Part shown: piece after piece, positions 11,330 through 21,063 of the stretch
Layout: each line of letters opens with the position of its first letter
How positions within the stretch are numbered: position 1 is the stretch's first letter
Source of the DNA: Trichomonas vaginalis G3
Lineage: Eukaryota > Parabasalia > Trichomonadida > Trichomonadidae
Reading direction: 5' to 3'
DNA length: 64,000 nt
NCBI RefSeq assembly: GCF_026262505.1
Contig: NC_067207.1
Coordinates: 2,612,252 to 2,676,251 of the forward strand
Notes under the pieces: model-generated
The model's input: the letters and a program-made list of their open reading frames with translations, nothing else
Database searches by the model: none
What the model was told of the DNA's origin: nothing
Position numbers and translations under genes: made by a program

Positions 11330-13306
11330 ATGGGAGCCTGGGTTTCCGATAACTATGACCAGATTACACCATGTTTTAATGTAAATTATTGGAAAGTTCA
11401 CTCGGCAGTTAAGAAATCTACTCAAGAAAAAGTCTGTTTGTGGCAATTAGATATAGAAACACTAAAATCGAAAGTCAAAAGTCAAGCTACAATTGACACA
11501 TACGTTAAAAATTGTTTATCTGGTCTCCAAATGCAAAAGCGACTGTTACATCCTCACATTCTAAAAATTCTCGAAATAAATGAACAATCACCAGCACTAT
11601 CATTCGCTTCCGAGCCAGTAGAGACTTGCATTACACTAGATACGCGTTTATCACGTGATGAAATACTCTATCTTGCAAAGCAACTATGCGAAACGCTCGA
11701 ATTTCTCCATAATTCTGCCAAAATTGCTCATCTCTGTTTAAGTCCAGATTCTCTTTGTTTAACAAGCGATTTCTCAGTCAAATTAACAAACTTTACATGG
11801 GCGTGTCAAATAGCAGAAGATGAGAAATCAGTATTAGTCCTTAAACCTTCTTCTTCCCCTCTAAATGTTCCTTCTTCTTTCATGTCGCCTGAACAATTTA
11901 ATTCTAAAAACGTGACACTTAAAAGTGACGTTTTTAGTTTTTCATCATTGATTTGTTCATTGATTGCTGGTAGAACGATTTACGAGTGTCCCAATATTAA
12001 CACAGATTCGTTGATTCCTCGAACAATTGAAGATGATACTCGAGAAGCTTTAGCTGCTTGTTTTGATGATGATCCAAATGATAGACCAAGTTTTAGTGAA
12101 CTTAAGAAATGCACAGGAATATGTGTTGTTACTACACAAGTCTATACTTATATAGATAATGCATTTTCTAAGTCTCCACAAGATAAATTCGCTTTCTTGA
12201 AAGGTTTGTTTAAAATTATTCCGAATTTGTCTGTAAGATTAATGAACAAAAAGATAATTCCTTTCTTGATTGATGAATTAGAACATGATGTAAGGTTTTC
12301 TCCTGCTGTTGTGCCTCTTCTGATTAACATTGGTCATAAAATTGGCCAAAATCAGTTTATGACAACAATTTTTCCAATTATTTCAAAATATTTTTCTGTA
12401 ACGAACCCAATTGAGCTTCCTTTAGCTCTATTTTCGTGTTTCGAGATATTACTGGAGCTGATACCTCCTGAAATGCACTTCGATGTCATTTATCCTGTCT
12501 TCAAAGCTTCTCTTGATAATGGAAATAAAAGATTAAGAATTGAAAGTGTCAAAAATATTCCAAAATTCATAGAAATACTTAGTGAAAATGGAAATAGTGA
12601 TAGGAAATTGATTAATGATATATTTGAAAGACTTGTTGTTAGTTTAGGTACTCCTAATGAAATGGATAATGATACATTAACTTTAATTGTTCGTTCAATT
12701 AAATTTATGACAAAAAATATTGAAAATGAATATATTTCAAGGAAAACATTTAATTTAATTGGTCAAAGATATTTAGAATACCCGTCTAAAGAGTGTTCTG
12801 AAGAGATTTTAAGCTTGCTAATGTCAAATAAAATGTCAATTGAAGATATCTTGAAATACTCTGTTCCATTGGCATCAATAGTTATATCTGATAAGAGATC
12901 GTCGCAGGAAGTTATCTTAACACTTTGTAAATTCGTTTCTAGAGTGATTTCAAAAAGACAAGACGAAATTGCTCAAATGCCAAAGAGTAACAACGATGAT
13001 AATGAAGATGCAAATGATGGAGATGATAAGGTTGAAGCTGAAAGGCCAGTTGTTATTAAACCGAAAAATGCAAATAAAAGAATTCTGACAAGAAAGAATT
13101 CAAAACAAATTAACACTGATACACCATCTGTTGATGCAAAACCACAGATTTCTGACCAAAATGATGATGAAATTCTCGAAGAATTAGATGATATCCAAGA
13201 AAAGAAAAAGCAAACAAAGGTAAATGAAGAAGATGAAGCTGTTAATGAAATAGTTACTGTACCCTCAAAGAAAGATAGAAAACCAAAGCTCAAAACAAAA
13301 TATTAA
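11330..13306 (+). CDS. SCY1-like pseudokinase with HEAT-type repeats
   Basis: Protein of 658 aa. Residues about 15-265 follow the protein-kinase fold (LLHPHILKI, LAKQLCETLEFLHNSAKIAH, SPEQF, SDVFSFSSLI). The catalytic HRD is replaced by HLCLSPDSLCL and DFG by a TNF-type sequence, so it should be inactive. About 290-530 is all-helical, like the HEAT repeats of SCY1-like (SCYL1/SCYL2) proteins. About 555-658 is a charged, disordered Lys/Asp/Glu-rich tail, also usual in the family. SCYL proteins act as scaffolds in clathrin and COPI vesicle traffic at the Golgi and endosomes; that role is inferred here. The start is the first ATG of the frame. Assignment to SCYL2 rather than SCYL1 is a weaker call. 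It converges on the gene at 13368-14258, with about 60 bp between them. Confidence 0.75.
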   Translation: MGAWVSDNYDQITPCFNVNYWKVHSAVKKSTQEKVCLWQLDIETLKSKVKSQATIDTYVKNCLSGLQMQKRLLHPHILKILEINEQSPALSFASEPVETCITLDTRLSRDEILYLAKQLCETLEFLHNSAKIAHLCLSPDSLCLTSDFSVKLTNFTWACQIAEDEKSVLVLKPSSSPLNVPSSFMSPEQFNSKNVTLKSDVFSFSSLICSLIAGRTIYECPNINTDSLIPRTIEDDTREALAACFDDDPNDRPSFSELKKCTGICVVTTQVYTYIDNAFSKSPQDKFAFLKGLFKIIPNLSVRLMNKKIIPFLIDELEHDVRFSPAVVPLLINIGHKIGQNQFMTTIFPIISKYFSVTNPIELPLALFSCFEILLELIPPEMHFDVIYPVFKASLDNGNKRLRIESVKNIPKFIEILSENGNSDRKLINDIFERLVVSLGTPNEMDNDTLTLIVRSIKFMTKNIENEYISRKTFNLIGQRYLEYPSKECSEEILSLLMSNKMSIEDILKYSVPLASIVISDKRSSQEVILTLCKFVSRVISKRQDEIAQMPKSNNDDNEDANDGDDKVEAERPVVIKPKNANKRILTRKNSKQINTDTPSVDAKPQISDQNDDEILEELDDIQEKKKQTKVNEEDEAVNEIVTVPSKKDRKPKLKTKY

Positions 13307-13367
13307 TTTTATTTGAATTGTTATTAATTTAAAAAGTAAAGTATGTATTGTATAAAACTATATGTGT

Positions 13368-14258
13368 TTATTGGGAAAGAGAAGGATACTTCTCTTTGAC
13401 AACTGCAATTAATTTGTTATTAATTTCTGTATGTTCTTTATCGAATTCCATTCCATCAACAACAGGAATAACTTTGCCAGAAATTCCATCATATGAGCCC
13501 TGTTCTAGCATTTTATCGAGCATTTCACGTTGGCGACCGCAAATTTCGATGAAACTCTTAGCAATCTCAATATTATCACTGCATACAGCAAGAGCAGCAG
13601 CAATAGCGATGCCTCCCCAGTTGGAAACGCCTGCAAGGACAAGTACATCGCAAGTTGTAACAGTATTGATATCTGAGCCCATTGAAACGTATTTGGCAAC
13701 TTGTTCATGTACATTTCCAGTTCCAACTTCATTTCCGCCATCGCCAACTGAAACTGTAAGATAATTCTTTTTCTGAGTTTCATCGTTAAATGCTGGGAAC
13801 AAATAGTCAAGTGGCATTGTAACATCACTTATATCTCTTGCGCGCATTGTTCTGTAATCGTTAGTTTTGATCGTTCTTCCTGGTCTTTCAATTGAAATTG
13901 CGAAAGAAAGATCGGATTCAAGTTCGGAAACATTTGAAGCGCAAACAACAGGCAGTCCGAGTGCAGCAGCTTCAACAACGTTCTTTGAACATGGGTCACA
14001 AAGAATTTCGGAATTGAAACCTAAATCTCTTAAAACTTTGCAAAGAACAGATGTTCCAATTGGGCCATCTGTTTCACAGTTTTTATTCATGCAGCAGAAT
14101 CCTGTTAAAACGTAAGATTTCTTATCCTTTGGCTGCTTTAAAATTCTTGAAGCAGCTTCATATAAGCATCCATGTGTCCAGAACTCAGAAATGCCTCTTT
14201 TTCCTGGATCAACGAAAATAACACTTTCAAGTGAATGGCAAAATTCTTTGTTATCCAT
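13368..14258 (-). CDS. D-glutamate cyclase-like (DUF4392) protein
   Basis: Protein of about 296 aa. The glycine-rich GDGGNEVGTGN motif with following VHEQVAKYVS, the N-terminal IFVDPGKRG and the NWGGIAIAAALA segment are typical of the DUF4392 domain at the C-terminus of D-glutamate cyclase (DGLUCY), which turns D-glutamate into 5-oxo-D-proline. Here the domain stands alone, without the N-terminal DUF1445 domain of the animal enzyme. I chose the ATG at 14258 (MDNKEFCHSL); the frame extends ten codons upstream but only to a TTG. It is divergent from the Rab gene with about 80 bp between starts. No targeting peptide is obvious. The activity is inferred from family membership. Confidence 0.75.
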   Translation of the reverse strand: MDNKEFCHSLESVIFVDPGKRGISEFWTHGCLYEAASRILKQPKDKKSYVLTGFCCMNKNCETDGPIGTSVLCKVLRDLGFNSEILCDPCSKNVVEAAALGLPVVCASNVSELESDLSFAISIERPGRTIKTNDYRTMRARDISDVTMPLDYLFPAFNDETQKKNYLTVSVGDGGNEVGTGNVHEQVAKYVSMGSDINTVTTCDVLVLAGVSNWGGIAIAAALAVCSDNIEIAKSFIEICGRQREMLDKMLEQGSYDGISGKVIPVVDGMEFDKEHTEINNKLIAVVKEKYPSLSQ

Positions 14259-14338
14259 TTTCGATAAATTTCGAACAGACTCTTTCAAAAATTGAAAAAT
14301 TTAAAATTTAAAATCTTTTATCGTACTGAAAAAAAATT

Positions 14339-14950
14339 ATGCTGATAGAAGAAGAAAAGATCACATTCAGATCTGTTACTATTGGTGACTCCAGTGTTGG
14401 TAAAACATGTATTGTTAACAGATTCTTGCAAGACAAATTCGATCCTGCGGAGCCAAATACAATTGGTACTTTATATGAGTCATTTACAGATCACAGAGAT
14501 GGTCATGATTTAGAAATTCAAATATGGGATACTGCAGGACAAGAACAGTACAGAAGCTTAGGCCCAATCTACTACAGATCTTCACTTGCCGCTCTTGTCG
14601 TCTTTGATATCACAAACAGGAAGAGCTTTGATGATATTAATGAATGGGTTTCCGAATTTCGTAGCGTTGCAGGTGAAAATACAATTGTTCTTTTGGTTGG
14701 AAATAAAATTGATTTACCAGAACGCGCTGTTGAAAAAGAAGAAGCTCAGGAATGGGCTACAAAGAACAATTGTATCTACATGGAAACATCAGCTCGCAAT
14801 GGAACTGGAGTGAAACAATTATTCACAACACTCGTCGACGAACTCATGAAAATGTACAATGGAGATGATGGCATGAAAGTTGTTAGCCGTTCTAAAGTCA
14901 ATACTCCGGATAAAGACTCACAAACTGAGAAGAAAGGTGGTTGCTGCTAA
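14339..14950 (+). CDS. Rab-family small GTPase
   Basis: Protein of 203 aa with all Ras-superfamily boxes in place: P-loop GDSSVGKT (residues 16-23), effector region with IGTLYESF, WDTAGQEQYR, NKIDLP and ETSA. The C-terminus ends KKGGCC, a double-cysteine geranylgeranylation site that anchors Rabs to membranes. The RSLGPIYYRSS segment after switch II fits Rab better than Ras or Rho. Rabs recruit tethers and motors during vesicle traffic; which subclass this is (Rab5- or Rab11-like) I cannot settle. The start is the ATG at 14339, and the stop codon is TAA followed by A, compatible with the UAAA-type poly(A) signal reported in trichomonads. Confidence 0.93.
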   Translation: MLIEEEKITFRSVTIGDSSVGKTCIVNRFLQDKFDPAEPNTIGTLYESFTDHRDGHDLEIQIWDTAGQEQYRSLGPIYYRSSLAALVVFDITNRKSFDDINEWVSEFRSVAGENTIVLLVGNKIDLPERAVEKEEAQEWATKNNCIYMETSARNGTGVKQLFTTLVDELMKMYNGDDGMKVVSRSKVNTPDKDSQTEKKGGCC

Positions 14951-15491
14951 ATTTCTAATTTTAGAGCCATATGTCTACTCATATAATATCATATTTTAGG
15001 TTTAAATTATTTTCTATTCTTAATTTTCTTTTTACAACACAATTATTTGATTATTATTATTTAATGCATTCCAAGTAAAAGACCAATCAATTTAGTTTTG
15101 CATTTAAATATTTGTGTCGGTCATTATATATCTAAAGGGAACTTAAATACATTTTTTCATAACACTACAGAAAATTCTGAATTTTAATTTTGATACTTTA
15201 AGTCTATCATCTATTATATATATTTCTTCCATCATAGTATCTAAGGAGAATATGATTGACTGTACAACATAAATGATAAGTGCATTACTATCTTATAATA
15301 TTCATTATACCTTGTTATTTGCTAAATTTCACATTATCATTGCATAATTATTTGTCATCAGGGTTTGAAATTTCATCATGTTAATAAATTAGGGAAATTT
15401 ATTGCTGTCAAAACATGATATCTAAATGCAAAAAAAAAGGTCTAAATTTCAAAAATTTTGATTTATTCCTATTCCAAATGATTACGAGTAT
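14951..15491. other. Spacer with no gene
   Basis: 540 bp of AT-rich DNA between the 3' ends of the convergent Rab gene and the surface-protein gene. I see no repeat or RNA gene in it. Confidence 0.5.
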
Positions 15492-17243
15492 TTAAGCTTT
15501 TTCACCAGATCCTGAATCCTTCTTATCATCAGATTTCTTTCTAAAGACGAAGAACCAAACTAAAACGCAGATAATGATGATTACTATAATAACTGCAACT
15601 ACAATTCCAATGATTACACCAGGACCGCCTTTATCGCTGCCATTCACAGCACCAATTTTACTGTTTTTAGAATGAGCTTGAACTTCTGTCTCTGTTTTAA
15701 TACCATGAGGAATTTCATAAATTAGATCTTTTTCAAATAAAGATTCTGATGCTTCTGCTGAAGAAGACTTAGCTTTGGATATTTCGATGATGAATTTTCC
15801 TTCTCCAGAATCCGCACCTTCCTTCATAAATGGTAATGCAGCAATAGTTTTTCCTGTTAGTTCACTACCTTTTTTGGCATTTTCACTATTGTATAATTCA
15901 TAAAAAACATCATCAGAATCGCCAGCTACTGAAACTTTTCTGTTTTCTGAACCATGGACTGTCAAAACAAAATACTCTGCTGAATCCTTGGAAATCTTCA
16001 CATCTTGTGTGGTATCGAGTGAGCTCTTTGTTGTAAAGATATGGTGTACTTCGCCTTTGAGTCCAAGATTATAAATTGTAATTGCATGAACTTTACATCC
16101 TTTTGTATTGTCAGTACATTTGATAATAGAATATGGTGAGCCACCTAGAATACTAAATGGATTTGATACATTTGTTGGTTCGGTTTCATTTGATGATATA
16201 TTGTACATTTCAACAATAAATTTATCTTTTGAAGCAAAAGCATAGTCTCTGTTAATACATTGATATTTACCTGCTTCAATAGAGAAAACAGTACTTTTAG
16301 GGTTCATGCTCGGTGACTGTAATTGTTGTTCTTTGCATTGGGCAATGTATTTGTTGAACAGAACATCTTTGTCTTTGTTATTATCATCTTCTTTGTCTTT
16401 GTTATCATCGTCATCATCCTTGTTGCCTTTGTCATCATCGTCATCGTTGCCTTTATTATCTTCTTCTTCATCTTCTTTCAAATAAAGACTGCTTTTCATT
16501 GTTTTTGTATATGCTAGCAATTCCTGCTCAGTGAAACTACCCTCGGTAGGGATAATATAGAAAAGATCATTCTTATATGGAGCGGTTAATTCAGATACAG
16601 ATTCATCGCTTGTTTTTGAGATCTTAATAGTAAAATTTGAAAGTTCGGTATTTTCTGATTCAGATCGGACTCTAATATCGTTTCCTCTTTCACTATCAAA
16701 ATATGATTGAGTTTCAGAGTTAAACAATCTATAAGAATTTCCTTCACCATTTATGACTTGTAGTTTAATTTGATTTTTATTTACAGCGACAAAATTAAGT
16801 TGCCTCGCTTTATTGATTGGAAAATTGAAATCAAGCGAGCTTTGAGTTGTAAATACGCCAAATGTCATTAAATCATCTGTAACGACTGTGTTAAAAACTC
16901 CGTAGAAATATAACTTTGCACTTTGTGATTTATCTTTTGCATCAACTCTAATCAATGGATCTCCTTTTCCGCAAATTACCAGAGGATTGTCTACTGTTTT
17001 CACTTCTGAATATGAATAATCATTTGTTTCACTATTATATGTTACAATCTTATAAGTAACTGTGAATTCTATATCTGAGAAAAGCATCAAATTGCCAATA
17101 AAGCACTGGAGATTACTGCCAAGATCTGCATACCAAGCGGCAACTCCTCCCGAACTACGGGCCCTCACTGAACCCGATTTGGTGCAACCATCTATGTGAT
17201 CTAATTCTACAGAATGAATTGCAATAAAAAGGAGAGAAAGCAT
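15492..17243 (-). CDS. Type I transmembrane surface protein with duplicated ectodomain
   Basis: Protein of 583 aa. The ATG at 17243 begins MLSLLFIAIHSVELD, a good signal peptide; the frame extends twelve codons upstream only to a TTG. The ectodomain has two related halves: 'VFTTQSSLD', 'YRLFNSE' and 'DLFYIIP' in the first match 'IFTTKSSLD', 'YELYNSE' and 'DLIYEIP' in the second. They are joined by an Asp/Lys/Asn-rich linker at about residues 260-296. A single membrane span at about 541-566 (GIVVAVIIVIIIICVLVWFF) is followed by a short basic-acidic cytoplasmic tail. I do not recognise the fold, and no function is claimed beyond a plasma-membrane protein. A clear TCACTT initiator lies just upstream. 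Confidence 0.85.
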   Translation of the reverse strand: MLSLLFIAIHSVELDHIDGCTKSGSVRARSSGGVAAWYADLGSNLQCFIGNLMLFSDIEFTVTYKIVTYNSETNDYSYSEVKTVDNPLVICGKGDPLIRVDAKDKSQSAKLYFYGVFNTVVTDDLMTFGVFTTQSSLDFNFPINKARQLNFVAVNKNQIKLQVINGEGNSYRLFNSETQSYFDSERGNDIRVRSESENTELSNFTIKISKTSDESVSELTAPYKNDLFYIIPTEGSFTEQELLAYTKTMKSSLYLKEDEEEDNKGNDDDDDKGNKDDDDDNKDKEDDNNKDKDVLFNKYIAQCKEQQLQSPSMNPKSTVFSIEAGKYQCINRDYAFASKDKFIVEMYNISSNETEPTNVSNPFSILGGSPYSIIKCTDNTKGCKVHAITIYNLGLKGEVHHIFTTKSSLDTTQDVKISKDSAEYFVLTVHGSENRKVSVAGDSDDVFYELYNSENAKKGSELTGKTIAALPFMKEGADSGEGKFIIEISKAKSSSAEASESLFEKDLIYEIPHGIKTETEVQAHSKNSKIGAVNGSDKGGPGVIIGIVVAVIIVIIIICVLVWFFVFRKKSDDKKDSGSGEKA

Positions 17244-17246
17244 TAA

Positions 17247-17252
17247 AAGTGA
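17247..17252 (-). promoter_or_regulatory. Initiator (Inr) of the surface-protein gene
   Basis: The minus strand reads GTTCACTTTTAATG. TCACTT fits the trichomonad initiator TCA-Y-T-(T/A), giving a leader of about seven nucleotides. This also supports ATG 17243 over any upstream start. Confidence 0.7.
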
Positions 17253-18146
17253 ACTGATTGAAAATTGAGGTTCTTTCAAATTTGAGTCTAAATATATAAA
17301 TTCGAAATTCTATTTTCAGATGTTCTCAAAACTATATATGAAAAACATTAAAAATTATAGTCTATTCTTTTAACTCAGAAAAATTGTGAGCAAAGTATTC
17401 AATTATGTTTCTTTGATATTGTGAATAATCATGTCGGTTTGGGTAATGTGATTATTGTTAATACTTTTAGAAAATTTTTCGCGAAATTTGAGCCTTCTAG
17501 TATATAATAGTTACATTCTTCCAATAATTAACTTGATTTTAAAGAAATTCTATAAAATCAAAAATTGAAAATCGGCAAATACGTATTTTTAATGATGAAT
17601 GGTTGATGTCTAATGTTAAATACTTTGTGAATTATAAAATTAATCATAATAATTGAGTTTTACGAGTGGGTGAAATTAACTCATATTACGAGTCAAAAAT
17701 ATACTACTATGATTAATAACTATTAAAAATTACTAAATTAAATTGCTCATTATAAAAGCACGTTAATTTGACATATTTTGAGTTAATTGAATAAAGTGAA
17801 ACGATTATCGATTTGGCTAATAATATGAAATACATGAATGGAGTCTTCCAAATTATGATTTATGCTTATGAATGAAGAATACAGCTTTACATGCATAAAT
17901 TCATAGGAAAATGTATAAACGTAATTCTGATGAGGTGAAATGATTTTTGAATAGCATTATTGTCCCTCAATTTGAAACCATCTTATTAATAACAGGGAAA
18001 ATCCAAAATCATTAATATTCAGAATTTGCTAAATGTTTTTCATGAATATGGGATGGATTTGGATTTAGTAAATGCTGTAAATGCCAAAATTGATATTGGA
18101 AATAGGATGTTAAACTGTTGGATACAAATATTGTCGACAAAAAATT
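17253..18146. other. Intergenic region without recognised genes
   Basis: About 900 bp of AT-rich sequence upstream of the surface-protein gene. It has many short AT runs but no gene, RNA or clear repeat. Confidence 0.5.
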
Positions 18147-18756
18147 CCAGGGAATTATTTTTTGTCCAAGGAATGCTATCAAAACATGATCGGCACATAT
18201 TCAAACCACTGGCAGAGCGTCAAAAAATAAGCGGAATATGGTATCATTTTTATTTAATAAATACTTTTGTCTATTTCAAGTATCTACAATAATTCAAATT
18301 AAAAAAAATTCATATTATCATTTTCGTCTGGCATCTGAATTATTGAACTATAACTCTATTTCTAATAATTTATGCGCAATCTACCCATACACAACTTTAT
18401 TTAATAGCTCCTTGTGCATGTTATCATTCTAGTTCCAACTTCAAATTGTTTCAATTTTTGTGATTTTCCAGTTTATTTTTTTAGCGAAGTCAAAATCATA
18501 AACTCAAACTATTCAATTTATTTTCACCAAAATTTCCTAATAGATGCATTGCAATTCAAGTAAGTATCATTGCATTGCAATCTCATAAATTTATCTTTTT
18601 AGCATGACCCTGAAAATAAAAAATTATCATTTTCATCTGACGAAAATGATAATTTTGTCACTTTTCCAGACGAAAATAATAATCCTTCTTTTTTTTAATA
18701 TGAATAATGTCGATAATGTTTTGATAGCATTCCTTGGTCAAAAAATAATTCCTTGG
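18147..18756. mobile_element. Inverted-repeat element, about 610 bp
   Basis: 46-bp inverted repeats at 18147-18192 and 18711-18756 agree at 43 of 46 positions, both containing 'tccaaggaatgctatcaa' or its near-identical counterpart. The interior has no coding capacity but holds shorter related segments ('attatcattttcgtctgg' near 18318, 'attatcattttcatctga' near 18626). I found no convincing target duplication. A non-autonomous DNA transposon is the likeliest reading; a simple large hairpin duplication is the alternative. Confidence 0.6.
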
Positions 18757-18807
18757 ACCTTTTTATATACGGTAAATAAAAACAATAAACATTTAAAAAA
18801 AAATTAA

Positions 18808-21063
18808 CTAATTTCTTACAATCTTTGCTCTTCTTGCTGATTTAAGTTGACTGTTAAACTTATCAAAAGCAGCTCCAGCAATGATATTCGTAGTCAGTTG
18901 AACAGCGGCAAGTCTGCACCTGAATTCCTTCAATGTGTTTGCAGAGAGAGAAGCAATGTCAATTTTCCTTGACATTGGTTCCGGAATGTGTTTAACGAAG
19001 TCAACAGCTTCTATATGCAAAGAAGGAAGGATATCTAGCATATATGTAAGAAAGTCAACATCAGAATAAGCTGCATCACGTAACATCTGCCAAACTTTGT
19101 CGTTTTCGGCTGCAATTGCGTATTCAACAGCTCTCTTTGGATCTCTTATCTTCTCCAAGTGTATCTTCATTCCTTCAACAACGGCACCGGTCTTGCGAGC
19201 AAGGAATGCTGCTTCTGGCCACATCTTTTCCCTGTTCGCGGCTGACCATGCTCGTGAATAATTGAAGAATTGGCCGGTAGAAAGGAATTTCATCGTTGCT
19301 GGGTGGTGGAACTCAATGTATAGGATGGCAAGCTCTGTTCTGAACTCATCTGGTAAAGGAACATCCAGACAGAAGAGCTTGTGCATGTATTCGAGCATTT
19401 CTTTTCGACGATTTTGGGAAAATTTGGGTAATACGATGGCTGGAGGCAGTTTTTCGTGATTCTGGATCAAAAAATCAGTGAATAAGCCGCCAAATGACTC
19501 GTAAAGTCTGTCAAATTGTTCAAGAGGGAAGTGATAATCTCCAATTTTCTCAATATCGGTGAAAATGGACAAATACTTAGCATTTAATGCAGTAAGGAAT
19601 GCTTCATTGTGTTTGTTCAGTCTGTGGTAGATGTGTATCAAAGGAATATTGAAAATCATATCAGTTCTTGCACGCATTTGAACAGGAAGCAACAATGACT
19701 CTGCATCGAAGCTCTCCGGAGGTAGAGATGCAAATACCGTGCAGAAATGATATGGATTTGCCTCAAGAAGATGCAATAATATGTCAACATTTCGTTTTGT
19801 ATGGGCAAGGACGCGTTCTGGGATATAATCTGTAAGGTGCTGGAGAACTCCATTGGCGTGGAATATTTCTATCGCTGAACACCACTCGTCCGTCGTTTTC
19901 AAATATTCACTACAAAGAATTGAAGCTTTTTTAAGGGAATTCTTCGAAATTAGTTGATGGCAAACAGCAAGAATGAGATTGGAGCGTTCGGATTCTTCAA
20001 TAAGCTTCAGCCAGCCCTTTAAATGAGAAATGCATTCGTCATCTGTGCATTGGAACAAAATATTCTTGATCCGCTCATCCCACGATGAAAAGGATGCGAT
20101 AAATGCTGATTTCGGATATACAAAAAGGAAGGAATCGTTTGGAGCGGAAGATAATAAAATTAATGGTTCTGCAGAAGGCGGAGAAACAGAATCCGCTGTG
20201 TAATTTTGATCTACAAGTATTAGTTGTTGGTCTGTCTTTGTTGTAAATACAGTTAATGAACTGTTCTTTGAATAAGCAAGAGATACTGCATCTTTTGTAA
20301 GATTGAAGAAAACTGAACGTGTTTTATCGAATGATAATTCATAGAAGTAATTTCCGAATACAATACCGATCTTTTCTGGTGATAAAGGAACAAATGAACA
20401 ATGATGTTCGATTTTCGATTTCAAAAAGGGAGGATTTATAGAATACGTATTCTTTTGAGATGATATATCGTATGCAAATAATGATACGTTCGTAGTATAG
20501 ATTAAATGGTTAGAAAACCAAATCATATTTTGAATTTTTTGTTGAGGTTCAACAAGCTTACTGAAACTTGACCCAAATAAAAATCTTGGTGTGTATTGAT
20601 ATATTGCTCCTGATAAATCCGAAATAAAGAATCTTGGAGCTGTTTTTTCGTTGAAAAGTGGATCTAAAACGCAATGAACAATAGGTACTGAGTGGGATAC
20701 AAAAAGAAGTTGTTTCTGTGTTTCAATTGAGTAAATATAACAAGTTTTTTGAGAATCTGCGAAAAGTAGATATTTTTTATCATTAGTAAGACTGAGTGAA
20801 TTTACTTGATTTCCTGAATGAACTAATTCTAGTTTAAGAGTTCCATTTAGCTCAGCAATTACAATTCTTCCATGAAATGTTCCAAAAATAAATGAATTCT
20901 CATCAAACATTGTTGATGCAGTAATGTAATCCCCTTTATCTCCTTTTGCTGCAATCAAAAGTGAGAGTTGAGAGAATTTTAAAATCTGCTCTTGCATCTC
21001 AACTGTCACTTTTTTATTTTCATAAATTGAGCTCAATTCTATTCTTTCTGCTACCATGTGCAT
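18808..21063 (-). CDS. VPS41: Vps41-like HOPS subunit, no RING finger
   Basis: Protein of 751 aa. The first about 330 residues look like a beta-propeller (repeats such as GTFHGRIVIAELNG and FADSQKTCYIYS). About 350-740 is helical, of the clathrin heavy-chain-repeat type (MWPEAAFLARKTGAVVEGMKIHLE, PKRAVEYAIAAENDKVWQML). The last segment, with VDFVKHIPEP and a long terminal helix, resembles the end of the Vps41 helical solenoid. Vps41 is an HOPS tethering subunit for late-endosome/lysosome fusion. Usual Vps41 proteins end in a RING finger; this one stops before it. Another propeller-plus-solenoid protein (Vps8, Vps39) is possible but fits less well. Two ATGs lie close together (21063, 21057). 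Confidence 0.6.
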   Translation of the reverse strand: MHMVAERIELSSIYENKKVTVEMQEQILKFSQLSLLIAAKGDKGDYITASTMFDENSFIFGTFHGRIVIAELNGTLKLELVHSGNQVNSLSLTNDKKYLLFADSQKTCYIYSIETQKQLLFVSHSVPIVHCVLDPLFNEKTAPRFFISDLSGAIYQYTPRFLFGSSFSKLVEPQQKIQNMIWFSNHLIYTTNVSLFAYDISSQKNTYSINPPFLKSKIEHHCSFVPLSPEKIGIVFGNYFYELSFDKTRSVFFNLTKDAVSLAYSKNSSLTVFTTKTDQQLILVDQNYTADSVSPPSAEPLILLSSAPNDSFLFVYPKSAFIASFSSWDERIKNILFQCTDDECISHLKGWLKLIEESERSNLILAVCHQLISKNSLKKASILCSEYLKTTDEWCSAIEIFHANGVLQHLTDYIPERVLAHTKRNVDILLHLLEANPYHFCTVFASLPPESFDAESLLLPVQMRARTDMIFNIPLIHIYHRLNKHNEAFLTALNAKYLSIFTDIEKIGDYHFPLEQFDRLYESFGGLFTDFLIQNHEKLPPAIVLPKFSQNRRKEMLEYMHKLFCLDVPLPDEFRTELAILYIEFHHPATMKFLSTGQFFNYSRAWSAANREKMWPEAAFLARKTGAVVEGMKIHLEKIRDPKRAVEYAIAAENDKVWQMLRDAAYSDVDFLTYMLDILPSLHIEAVDFVKHIPEPMSRKIDIASLSANTLKEFRCRLAAVQLTTNIIAGAAFDKFNSQLKSARRAKIVRN

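Noticed and set aside
12973-13293. Antisense frame rich in Ser and Phe
   Set aside because: It is the complement of the Glu/Lys/Asp-rich tail of the SCY1-like gene.
13348-13764. Plus-strand frame opposite the D-glutamate cyclase-like gene
   Set aside because: Shadow of a conserved gene on the other strand; it has no family resemblance.
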